From CALFMR01 sp035550595 (lineage in GTDB: Bacteria; Acidobacteriota; Vicinamibacteria; Vicinamibacterales; SCN-69-37), in assembly GCA_035550595.1 (NCBI GenBank), contig DASZOV010000137.1, positions 1 through 30,010 on the forward strand: a DNA stretch of 30,010 nucleotides. Direction: 5' to 3'. The translations under genes and the position numbers were made by a program. The notes beneath the pieces were generated by a model that had not been told where the DNA came from, did not search any database, and saw nothing but the letters and a program-made list of their open reading frames with translations. Below, in pieces: positions 14,233 through 21,797 of the stretch. The stretch's first letter is position 1; the number at the start of each line of letters is the position of its first letter.

Positions 14233-15578
14233 CCCTGCTTCTTCGGGATCACCACCCAGCTTCGGCTGCGGACGGTCACCTTGTCTCGGTCGTCGACCTT
14301 GATCTTCAGTTGCCGGAGCCGGCCATCGCGATCGGCGGCCTCCGGTTCGACGCCGAGCAGGTAGCTCGCCGACGTCTCGGTGAGCACGCGGCGGAGCTGC
14401 AGATCGCCCGATCCCATCAGCACCGGGAAGAGCGCGCCGCCCGAGGCGCCCGAGAACTGATCCAGCACGCGACCGAGCAGCGCGCGTTCGCGGTTGCGGG
14501 ACTCGGGCACGCGATCCGCCTTGCGCGTCTCGGCGGCATTCGCCGTCCAGTAGGCCGAGTCGACGTGCAACGCGTAGATCGCCGTATTGGCCTGCGCGGC
14601 TTCCTGCCCCAGGAGCTTCGGCAGGTCGCCCACGTCCGGCCGGCCGCCGGGTCGATCGCTCACGACCATGCCCGCGCTGAACAGCACGACGGTCTTGCGG
14701 CCCGGATACTCGCCGAGGTTCTGGACGAGCGTCCGGAGGCCGTTGAGGCTTTCGGTCAACTCGCTCTCGAGCAGGAACGCGGAGGTCGCCGCTTCGGTCT
14801 GAATGTTGTCGGCGCATTCCGTGTCGGTCGTGCCGCACTCGCGCAGTTCCACCCGCCGCAGCGTGTCGGAGTCGTCGGGCGTGGTCACCGGAGGCGGCGC
14901 GCCATTCGGACCGAGCTGCTGACGCGCCGGCGCCGCGCCCGCGCGTGAGGCGACGCGCGACGTCTCGGCGACGATGTCGATGATCTCGATGGGGGTCAGG
15001 TTGTATCGGCCGTGCAGCGGCTCGCGATGACCGACGACGGTGTCGACGCGCCGCAGCGCGAGCGCGTGATCGGTCGTCGGCGAGAGCTTCGGACCGAGCG
15101 GGAACGCGTAGACGCCCACCGTGTCGTTCGGCTGCAGCTCGTGGATGAACCGTTCGGCCGCCTGCACGACGTTGCGCGAGTCGCCCACGCCGAAACTGTC
15201 GACGTCGAAGGCCAGCATGAACACGCGGCCCGGCGTGTTGTACTGGTCCACCTCGGGCGCGGCCGTGAGCGCGAGCGGCGCGTCACCGGCGACCCGCGCG
15301 TCGGTGGCCGCCGTCGTGCTCTTGATGAACTCCGCCGACACGACGCGCCGGCGCTGCCCGTTGATGGACACCTCGAACTGGCTCGGATCGAGATTCGCCA
15401 CCGGCTGACCGCTCTTGTCGATGACCTGGACGTCGACGGCGATGAGATCGACCGACGATCGGAAGGTTGGCTGCTGCTGCGCGGTGGCCGTGGTCTCCAT
15501 CCAGAAGGCGGTGGCCAAGAGACTTGCGGCTGTGATCGCCGCGGACCAGAGGACGGAACGAAGTCTGGACCCTTGCAT
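14229..15578 (-). CDS. Secreted VWFA-related acidobacterial protein
   Basis: 449 residues. An N-terminal signal peptide (to about residue 33, ...ATAFWMETTATA) precedes FRSSVDLIAVDVQVIDKSGQPV and DLDPSQFEVSINGQ, the signature opening of the acidobacterial VWFA-related family (TIGR03436). The von Willebrand A region begins VFMLAFDVDSFGVGDSRN; it lacks the classical DXSXS metal-ion site, having DVDSFG instead. The C-terminal beta domain contains TSASYLLGVEP and LRQLKIKV. Family members are numerous exported proteins without defined function, probably adhesive or scaffolding. AGGAG lies six bases before ATG 15578. Its stop overlaps the radical SAM stop within one CTAG. Confidence 0.9.
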   Translation of the reverse strand: MQGSRLRSVLWSAAITAASLLATAFWMETTATAQQQPTFRSSVDLIAVDVQVIDKSGQPVANLDPSQFEVSINGQRRRVVSAEFIKSTTAATDARVAGDAPLALTAAPEVDQYNTPGRVFMLAFDVDSFGVGDSRNVVQAAERFIHELQPNDTVGVYAFPLGPKLSPTTDHALALRRVDTVVGHREPLHGRYNLTPIEIIDIVAETSRVASRAGAAPARQQLGPNGAPPPVTTPDDSDTLRRVELRECGTTDTECADNIQTEAATSAFLLESELTESLNGLRTLVQNLGEYPGRKTVVLFSAGMVVSDRPGGRPDVGDLPKLLGQEAAQANTAIYALHVDSAYWTANAAETRKADRVPESRNRERALLGRVLDQFSGASGGALFPVLMGSGDLQLRRVLTETSASYLLGVEPEAADRDGRLRQLKIKVDDRDKVTVRSRSWVVIPKKQG

Positions 15579-16022
15579 CGCATGCTCCTCGGCGACGCGG
15601 CGAGAACCGGCGACGACGGTTCAGGCGGCCGCGGCGCGTCAACCGCGTCGAGCCCTGTTGCCGGATCGCGCCAGCCGGCGCCAGACGCGCAGGGGAAGCG
15701 CGCTCGGCGGCTGCGGCGGGTCGACCCGGCCTATGTGTGACGGAAACGAGATGTCGCGCCGGCGTCGTTCCCCGACCCGCCGACAGGACACTACGCGCAT
15801 CATACTCCCCTTGCCCGCGCACCGGACCATTCGTCCATCACCGCCGTCAATACTCACGACGGCCCGCGCGGTTGCCAGGCGCGAGCGAAGGATGGCACGA
15901 TGGATCGCCTGGATACGCCAGGCCGGTTTCCTGTCGACCACGATGTCGCACAGGTTCGTGCCGCGTCCGAATTGGTTATTGATAGATAACGTCGGCCGGC
16001 GCGTTGGAGGGGTTCGTAGGAC
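15579..16022. other. Intergenic stretch, no gene seen
   Basis: Frames on both strands are open but encode Arg/Ser/Pro-rich peptides without motifs or good starts. The divergent promoters for the VWFA gene and the small basic protein gene should lie here. The only striking element is a short AT-rich inverted repeat GTTAT-TGATAG-ATAAC (15975-15990), about 33 bases before the ATG at 16023, which may be part of a promoter or operator. Confidence 0.5.
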
Positions 16023-16340
16023 ATGGCAAAGCGGCAAGCGACCACGGGTTCGAACGGCCTGCACACGACGGCCGAGACATTGGGGACGGCACTGGGACGA
16101 TTGCAGGCGCGCGTCGCGTCACTGAAGCAGGAACGCGCCGCCATCGCGTCCGATCTCCAGCGGCTGCTGCAGTCCGCGCAAACGTTGTTGGCCGATCTCG
16201 GCCATGCCGGTTCGGTGGCCATCGCCCCGCCTCGGCGAACGGGTGGACGGCCCAAGGGGTACAAGATGTCCGACGAGACCAAGGCCAAGCTCCGCGCGGC
16301 CTGGAGGCGCCGCAAGGCCGCGGCCGCCAGGGCGAACTGA
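16023..16340 (+). CDS. Small coiled-coil protein with AT-hook-like basic tail
   Basis: 105 residues. Residues about 18-60 form a predicted coiled coil (LGRLQARVASLKQERAA, then LQRLLQSAQTLL). A short linker leads to GGRPKGYKMS (74-83), an AT-hook-like or H-NS-tail-like motif, then a very basic helix KAKLRAAWRRRKAAAARAN. The arrangement, an oligomerising helix plus a GRP-containing basic tail, resembles small nucleoid-associated or DNA-bridging proteins, so DNA binding is inferred. It has no signal peptide and no operon partner. The ribosome site is modest. It could instead be a shortened homing-endonuclease-type DNA-binding tail. Confidence 0.7.
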   Translation: MAKRQATTGSNGLHTTAETLGTALGRLQARVASLKQERAAIASDLQRLLQSAQTLLADLGHAGSVAIAPPRRTGGRPKGYKMSDETKAKLRAAWRRRKAAAARAN

Positions 16341-16536
16341 GTCGACGATTGGTGACGAAGACCACCGGTCCGAAGTAGACGGCACGTTCGGAGCGGCGCG
16401 CGCGATCGTACGGCGCTGCACTCCTTTCCATCCACCGTTCCACACGGCTCTTGCCAGCGCCCGACGGACGGTCCGCCTCTCCGGTGGCCTGGCCGTATCT
16501 CGCGGTCAGGACGGCAAGGACGGAAGGAGGATCCTC

Positions 16537-17121
16537 GTGAAAGTCGCGTTGTTGGTGGCGGGCGTCCTGATGGCCTCGGCGTGCGGTGCGACGCCCGCCA
16601 CGCAGTTGCCCGCACCACCTACCGGCTCGACGCTGCCGTCGAGCCTGACGAAGATCGTCGCGGCACGCTGGAAGGGCGCGCGTATCGAAGCGCCCGCCGC
16701 TCAGTCCGGCTGCGCGTCAACGACCAGCACGACCGCGGCGCAACCATTCACGACCGGCGACTTCGACGGCGACGGCGCCACCGACGTCGCGTTCTGGGCC
16801 GTCGCGACTGACGGCCCGCACCTGGCCGTCGCGATTGCGCGGCTCGGCGGGTACTCTCTGCGCGAGATCGCGCTCGCGAGTCCGCCCGTGGTCGGCTCCA
16901 TCTCAACCCGTCCGCGTGCCACGCGATACCATCGCGCCGGCTCGCCGATGGACTGGTACTTCGGCACCGACACGCTCGTCGTCACGCCGTGCGGCGCGGC
17001 GCCGGTCGCGTATCTCTGGACAGGCTTCGGCTTCGATCCCGTGGCGCTCGCGCCGATTACACCGGCGTCAGGACAGACCGCGAGCGAAACCGCGAGCGGC
17101 GTCCGCGCCGCCGTCCGGTAA
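16537..17121 (+). CDS. Exported protein, possible lipoprotein, with DxDxDG motif
   Basis: 194 residues from GTG 16537, preceded by GGAAGGAGG at six bases. The N-terminus MKVALLVAGVLMASACGATP is a signal sequence with a possible lipid-attachment Cys at 16, though the box (ASAC) is not ideal. GDFDGDGATDVAFW (about 70-83) is the calcium-loop motif of FG-GAP/VCBS-like repeats, here present once. C62 and one later Cys could form a disulfide. The rest is beta-rich without a known domain. The last 54 bases overlap the 3' end of the convergent gluQ gene. Function unknown. Confidence 0.72.
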   Translation: MKVALLVAGVLMASACGATPATQLPAPPTGSTLPSSLTKIVAARWKGARIEAPAAQSGCASTTSTTAAQPFTTGDFDGDGATDVAFWAVATDGPHLAVAIARLGGYSLREIALASPPVVGSISTRPRATRYHRAGSPMDWYFGTDTLVVTPCGAAPVAYLWTGFGFDPVALAPITPASGQTASETASGVRAAVR

Positions 17122-17970
17122 TCCCACCAACCGCGCGGCCTCGGCGATGACCGCCGCCGTCGTCCATCCGGCGGCGCGCAGTTCGCCGATGGCCGTGTCG
17201 CCGTCCGACTTACTGAGCTTTTGCTCCGGCGTCTTCATGACGAGCGGATGATGCGCGTAGACGGTCGGCGTTGCGCGGCCGAGGAGCCGCGCGATGACGA
17301 CCTGTCGTCCCGTCGACTCGAGCAGATCGCGACCACGGACGACGAGATCGATCCCCATCTTGAAGTCGTCGACCGCCGTGACGAACTGATACGTCCAGTT
17401 GCCGAGTCGATCGCGGATCGCGACGTCGCCCGACTGGATGGCCGGCCGCTGCACCTGCGGTCCAAGCAGACCATCGTCGAACGTCTCGACCGTGTCGTCG
17501 ATCGCGACGCGCCAGACGACGCCGCGCGACGCAAGAGGAAACGCGCGATGCCGGCAGGTGCCGGGATAGAAATCCGGCGCGCGATCGGCTGGACGTGCGC
17601 GAGCGAGATCCTGCCGCGTACAGGCGCACGCATAGACGCGGCCCGTACTGGCGAGTTGTCGCGCCGCGGCGTCGTAGATCGCGTCACGATCGCTTTGGCG
17701 GCCATCCGAGCGACCCGCGCGAAACGTGGACGTGGGGAAGACGTCGGCCGCGAATCCGAGCCAGTCGAGATCGTCGAGGAGCGCGCGTTCGTACTCGGGC
17801 CGGCAGCGCTGTCGATCGTGATCGTCGACGCGGAGCAGCACGCGCGCGCCGGCCGCGCGGCCAAGGCCCCAGACGTACAACGCGCTCGCGACGTGGCCGA
17901 GGTGCAGATAGCCGGTCGGCGCCGGCGCGAAACGCGTGAGCGTCCGTCCGGTGGGGATCGACGCCTTCAC
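17068..17970 (-). CDS. gluQ: Glutamyl-Q tRNA(Asp) synthetase
   Basis: 300 residues, the length of GluQ (YadB) enzymes, which resemble the catalytic half of glutamyl-tRNA synthetase without an anticodon-binding domain. They attach glutamate to queuosine in tRNA(Asp). Seen here: FAPAPTGYLHLGH with the HIGH-like motif at 23-26, KLSKS (KMSKS-like) at 251-255, and the zinc site C115-x-C117 ... Y135-x3-C139 that is diagnostic of GluQ. The glutamate-recognition motif normally written RxEDxD reads RVDDHD (47-52), a conservative change. GTG 17970 overlaps the ligD stop by four bases, so its expression is coupled to DNA repair, an odd pairing. Confidence 0.93.
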   Translation of the reverse strand: MKASIPTGRTLTRFAPAPTGYLHLGHVASALYVWGLGRAAGARVLLRVDDHDRQRCRPEYERALLDDLDWLGFAADVFPTSTFRAGRSDGRQSDRDAIYDAAARQLASTGRVYACACTRQDLARARPADRAPDFYPGTCRHRAFPLASRGVVWRVAIDDTVETFDDGLLGPQVQRPAIQSGDVAIRDRLGNWTYQFVTAVDDFKMGIDLVVRGRDLLESTGRQVVIARLLGRATPTVYAHHPLVMKTPEQKLSKSDGDTAIGELRAAGWTTAAVIAEAARLVGLPDGGADAARGFARGLS

Positions 17971-20255
17971 CGCGCGGCCCGGCGCAGTACGGCGCGCAGG
18001 TCGACTGGACGACTCGTCCTGAGACCTTGCCAGAGATCGCCGACCGTGCCGAACCGAGCCGGCGCCGTGCGAATCGTGAAGTCGCGCGGGTCGACACCTT
18101 GCGCGATCTCGTCCCACGTGAGCGGCGTCGATACGCCCGCGTAGTCGCTCGCGCGCGCGGAATACGCGGTCGCGAGCGTCTTGCCGAGAATGTTCTGCAG
18201 GTAGTCGATGTACACGGTGCCACGCGGTCGCTTGCGGACGGCGCGTTCGATCGTCGCGATCTTGGGGTGTGCCGAGGCGACGAGGCTCGCGATGAAATGG
18301 CAGAGCAGTTGGCCCGTCTCGTACGACGTGTGCGGCGGCAGCGGGATGTGAATGTGCAACCCGCTCGCGCCCGACGTCTTCGGCCACGCCGGGATGCCGT
18401 GTCGATCGAGCTCCTCTTTGATCCACCGCGCGACGTCCAGCACGCGAGCGAAGTCGGTTCCTTCCGTCGGGTCGAGATCGAGCGCGGCCGAGTCCTCGTC
18501 GAACGGCGAGTCAACGCGCGAGAACCACGGATCCTGTGAGATGGCACCGAGCTGTGCCATGTAGAGGAGCGTCGTGAGCGATCCGCCGATCAGCCGATCA
18601 CGCGGACCGGCCTCGTCGATCGGGTCCGCCTCGGGCGGCAGGACTTCGCGGCGCACACCGGGCGGCGTGGTCTCGGGATGCCGCTGCTGGTAGAACGCCG
18701 GGCCGCCGACACCGTTGGGAAACCGCCGCATGACGAGTGGCCGATCCTCGACGGCCGGAAGAATCAACGCCGCGACCTGGACGTAGTAGCGCAGCAGGTC
18801 GCCCTTTGTGAGCCCGAGCGCCGGCCAGAACGGCTTCGCGAGATTCGTGACGTGGAGCGTGTCGCCGTTGGGCAGCGCGAGGTCGCCGTCCTTGCGCGCG
18901 CGTTCGAGTGCGTCGAGCGCGTCGATTATCTGTTCGCGATCGCGTGCCGTGATCGTCGTCGTGCCGCCACGTGGCTTGGCGTTCGCCTTCGTCGCCGCTG
19001 CCGGCCGGGCCGACTTGCCGTTCCGCGTCGTCGGTGGGCGATCGCGTGCGGTGTGCTTCGCGGTCCTCGCGGCGTGCTGCGGCCGCGCGGCTTTCGATCC
19101 CGACTTCGTGCGCGTACGGGACGCGGGCGCCGTCACGCTTGGAGTCGGTGGTCGGCGCGCGGCGACGCTGTCGTCGGGCGGCGTGCGCCGGTTGCGTCGA
19201 TAGCGTCCGGCTGACGGCAGCTTCGGCGTGCCGACTCCGGCAGGCTCCTCGCGACGCACGTCCTTCGGTGCCTTGTCCTCGCGCAGGCCGAGGTACACCG
19301 GCTGGCGCAGAAGGCCGTCGCTCGTCCACTCGGCGAACCGCACCTGGGCGACGAGCCGCGGCCGCACCCAGTGCGCGGGCTCCATCGTCTTGAAGGCGTC
19401 AGCGAACGGACTGCGCGATGTCGCGATCGCGTCGAGTTGCCGCGAGACCCGTTCCAACTCGTGCTGATCGAAGCCGGTCCCCACGCTGCCCGCCCAGCGC
19501 AACGCGCCCTCGTCATCGTAGTAGCCGACGAGCAGCGCGCCGAAGTGCTGCCGCGTCTGGCGCGGTTCGGTCCAGCCGCCGATGACGAATTCCTGTTCGT
19601 GGAGCAGCTTCAGCTTGCGCCACGCGGGCGTCCGTCGACCGCTGTCGTACACCGAATGTCCGTCCTTGACAATGAGCCCTTCCCAACCTTCCTCGCGAGC
19701 TCGCGCGAGCAGCCCGCGGCCATCGTCGGCGGCGATCTCGCTGAGACGCACGTGGCGGCGCAGCGCGCGCGTCGGCCGGATGCGATCCTGCAGCCGCAGG
19801 CGCCGTTCGGCGAGCGGCCGTCCGCGCAGGTCGTCGTCGCCGTCGCGAAGGAGATCGAAGAGGATGATCGCGGCCGGCTGCGTCTTCTCGGCGAGCGCGA
19901 TGTCGGCAGGCGAGATCAGATGAATGCGGCCCTGCACGTGCTGGAAGCCGAGCGGCCGGCCGCGCCGGTCGATCGCGACGATCTCGCCATCGAGCAGGAG
20001 CGGATGCGGAATGGTGGCGGCGAGCGTCGTGAGCGCCGAGACGATGGCGGGAAACTGCGCGTGCTTTTCGCGGCCGTTGCGCGAGTAGATGGCGACCGAG
20101 GCCGGCCGCCCGCGAGCGGCAGGCCGGAGATCGACGAGCGCGCGGATGCCGTCGTACTTCGGCTCGTAGACCAGCCCGCGGCCGGTGACCGGCGGGTCGG
20201 CCAGCGTGGCGAGCATCGGACGAACATCGGCCGGGTTCTCACGCCACTCGGACAC
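17967..20255 (-). CDS. ligD: Multifunctional DNA ligase/polymerase LigD (ligase-polymerase order, no nuclease domain)
   Basis: 762 residues. The ATP-dependent ligase domain (about 10-330) has the nucleotidyl-lysine in EPKYDG (K33), EIVAID (91-96), EGLIVKD (192-198) and the KLK motif (about 215-217). A linker of about 80 residues rich in Arg, Lys, Ala and Pro (350-430) leads to the polymerase/primase domain (about 465-745) with metal-binding DLDP (593-596), SGLHIHIPL and VYIDYLQN (D684). The 3'-phosphoesterase domain of mycobacterial LigD is missing; the order matches Bacillus-type LigD. It repairs double-strand breaks with Ku. GTG 20255 has a TACAAT box six bases upstream; a longer open frame to 20891 runs antisense through ku and is rejected. 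Confidence 0.94.
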   Translation of the reverse strand: MSEWRENPADVRPMLATLADPPVTGRGLVYEPKYDGIRALVDLRPAARGRPASVAIYSRNGREKHAQFPAIVSALTTLAATIPHPLLLDGEIVAIDRRGRPLGFQHVQGRIHLISPADIALAEKTQPAAIILFDLLRDGDDDLRGRPLAERRLRLQDRIRPTRALRRHVRLSEIAADDGRGLLARAREEGWEGLIVKDGHSVYDSGRRTPAWRKLKLLHEQEFVIGGWTEPRQTRQHFGALLVGYYDDEGALRWAGSVGTGFDQHELERVSRQLDAIATSRSPFADAFKTMEPAHWVRPRLVAQVRFAEWTSDGLLRQPVYLGLREDKAPKDVRREEPAGVGTPKLPSAGRYRRNRRTPPDDSVAARRPPTPSVTAPASRTRTKSGSKAARPQHAARTAKHTARDRPPTTRNGKSARPAAATKANAKPRGGTTTITARDREQIIDALDALERARKDGDLALPNGDTLHVTNLAKPFWPALGLTKGDLLRYYVQVAALILPAVEDRPLVMRRFPNGVGGPAFYQQRHPETTPPGVRREVLPPEADPIDEAGPRDRLIGGSLTTLLYMAQLGAISQDPWFSRVDSPFDEDSAALDLDPTEGTDFARVLDVARWIKEELDRHGIPAWPKTSGASGLHIHIPLPPHTSYETGQLLCHFIASLVASAHPKIATIERAVRKRPRGTVYIDYLQNILGKTLATAYSARASDYAGVSTPLTWDEIAQGVDPRDFTIRTAPARFGTVGDLWQGLRTSRPVDLRAVLRRAAR

Positions 20256-20261
20256 GGCCTC

Positions 20262-20267
20262 ATTGTA
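20262..20267 (-). promoter_or_regulatory. Leaderless -10 element of ligD
   Basis: On the minus strand TACAAT is followed by six bases and then GTG, so the transcript should begin at the start codon. No good -35 is visible at 17 bases. The short GAGG between box and GTG is too close to act as a normal ribosome site. Confidence 0.5.
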
Positions 20268-20323
20268 GAGGCCGGCGCGGTGCCGCGCTTCGGGCGCCTG
20301 CCGCGCGTGCGAGGCCGGGACGG

Positions 20324-20345
20324 ATCGTGCAACGACGTGCACGAT
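20324..20345. promoter_or_regulatory. Perfect inverted repeat in the ku-ligD divergent promoter
   Basis: ATCGTGCA, six bases (ACGACG), then TGCACGAT: eight-base arms that match exactly. It lies 45 bases before the ku ATG and about 70 bases before the ligD GTG, in the only space shared by both genes. A dimeric regulator controlling both divergent NHEJ genes is the simplest reading; no cognate regulator is in the window. Confidence 0.55.
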
Positions 20346-20390
20346 GGGGCGCTGGCGCGAAATGACCGATAATTTCACGGCGAGGTCAAT

Positions 20391-21254
20391 ATGGCGGCAC
20401 GTCCAACCTGGAAGGGCTACCTCAAGATCAGCCTGGTCAACATCCCCGTCCGTGTGTTCCCAGCCACGGACGCGGCCGCGACCATCAGCTTCAATCAGCT
20501 CCACAAGGTGTGCCGGACGCGCATTCAGCAGAAGCGCTGGTGTCCGACGTGCGAGACCGAAGTGCCCTCGTCTGATCTGGTCAAAGGCTTCGAGTTCGAG
20601 AAGGGCAAGTACGTGGTCGTCGACGAAGACGACCTCGCGAAGGTGCGGCCCGCGTCGACGCGTGTGATCGACGTCCAGCAGTTCGCCGAAGCATCGGCCA
20701 TCGATCCCGTCTACATCGAGCGGCCGTACTATCTCGCGCCCGACGGCCAGGTCGCCGCCGAGGCGTTCGCCGTCGTGCGCGAGGGCATGACGGGCAAAGC
20801 CGCCATCGGCAAGCTCGCGCTCTACGGCCGGGAGTATCTGGTCGCCATCCAGCCGCGCGAGAACGGCCTCGTGATGTACACGCTGCGGCACGCGGCCGAA
20901 GTGCGCGCGATGTCGGCAATCGACGAGTTGAAGACGGTGCCGGCGACCATCAAGCCCAGCGAAGCGAAGCTGGCGCGACAGGTCATCGACAGCTTCGAGT
21001 CGGTCGGCGATCTCACCCAGTACACCGACGACTACCAGGCCGAGCTGCGACGGGTCATCGACGCGAAGATTGCCGGCGACGAGGTCGTGGCCACGGCCGA
21101 GGAGACGCCCCCGAAGGTCGTCAACCTCATGGACGCGCTTCGTCAGAGCCTCGATCGGGTGTCGGCCACGAAGAAGCGGACGGCCCGAATCGTGGGAGCG
21201 ACGGCGCCCAAGGCCGCCGCACGGCCGGCCGCCCGCAAGCGGGCCCGAGGGTGA
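20391..21254 (+). CDS. ku: Ku-type non-homologous end-joining protein
   Basis: 287 residues, typical for bacterial Ku. The opening ARPTWKGYLKISLVNIPVRV, the zinc-ribbon-like VCRTRIQQKRWCPTCE (C42, C51 and C54 region), KGFEFEKGKYVVVDEDD and the core QVIDSFE...YTDDYQAEL are family signatures. The C-terminus is the short basic tail (ARPAARKRARG) that slides DNA and contacts LigD. Homodimeric Ku encircles broken DNA ends. GAGG lies six bases before the ATG, and a possible -10 GATAAT is at 20368-20373. It is divergent from ligD with a 135-base promoter region holding a perfect inverted repeat. Confidence 0.96.
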   Translation: MAARPTWKGYLKISLVNIPVRVFPATDAAATISFNQLHKVCRTRIQQKRWCPTCETEVPSSDLVKGFEFEKGKYVVVDEDDLAKVRPASTRVIDVQQFAEASAIDPVYIERPYYLAPDGQVAAEAFAVVREGMTGKAAIGKLALYGREYLVAIQPRENGLVMYTLRHAAEVRAMSAIDELKTVPATIKPSEAKLARQVIDSFESVGDLTQYTDDYQAELRRVIDAKIAGDEVVATAEETPPKVVNLMDALRQSLDRVSATKKRTARIVGATAPKAAARPAARKRARG

Positions 21255-21287
21255 CAGCAGCCCACCGCCCGCACTAGCATCAAGGCG

Positions 21288-21797
21288 GTGGCTACCAACG
21301 ACACATCACGGCTGGCGGGGCCGTCGAGGCCGCTTGGCGCGCCCGAAGTCCCCCAGTTCTATCTGCCCAGCCCAGGCCATCCGGGCGTTTATACGCCGCA
21401 TTTGTACGGCGCGGCCTCCATCCATTTCGCGGATAGGAAGCGAAAGATCGACGAAACTCGGCGCGTGGCGTTCACCGTGCCGCTTATGCCCCCGGCGCGC
21501 ACGATCGACTGGGACGGGGCCGTGCCGTCGCCGGTCGCGCCGGCCGACCTGGTCGCCGCGGAACCGGCACCGGGGCAGTATCTGCCGCTGCCGGCCGGGG
21601 CGATGGACGTCTCGGCGGTGACGCGCTGGGCCAAGAAGTTCGACCGCTGGCTCGCGCGGACGCAGCGCCTCGAGATCCCACAGAAGCCCGACGCGAACGA
21701 GCCGGCGTCGATCGGCCCGAAGCGCGGCGGCGTTTCAGTCGAACTGGTGGCTATTGTCTGGGAGTTGACGCAGGCGGCTCAGCCGCCGGCGGCGTAG
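21288..21797 (+). CDS. Uncharacterised protein, possible fragment of a large ATPase's accessory domain
   Basis: 169 residues from GTG 21288. There is no Shine-Dalgarno; TAGCAT seven bases upstream could give a leaderless transcript. The region IHFADRKRKIDETRRVAFTV and later SAVTRWAKKFDRWLARTQRLE recalls, from memory, the segment following the ATPase domain in some large HerA/FtsK-like bacterial proteins, which suggests a stand-alone relative or remnant. The rest is Pro/Ala-rich. No signal peptide or membrane helix. The last 47 bases overlap the 3' end of the convergent ATPase gene. Function not assigned. Confidence 0.6.
   Translation: MATNDTSRLAGPSRPLGAPEVPQFYLPSPGHPGVYTPHLYGAASIHFADRKRKIDETRRVAFTVPLMPPARTIDWDGAVPSPVAPADLVAAEPAPGQYLPLPAGAMDVSAVTRWAKKFDRWLARTQRLEIPQKPDANEPASIGPKRGGVSVELVAIVWELTQAAQPPAA

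Noticed and set aside
15639..16064. A 141-residue frame on the minus strand before the VWFA gene
   Set aside because: No ribosome site, no recognisable motif, random-looking Arg/Ser-rich composition, and it overlaps the probable promoter and start of the gene at 16023.
20256..20891. N-terminal extension of LigD by about 212 residues
   Set aside because: The extra frame runs antisense through ku, has no family similarity, and a better start with a -10 element lies at 20255.
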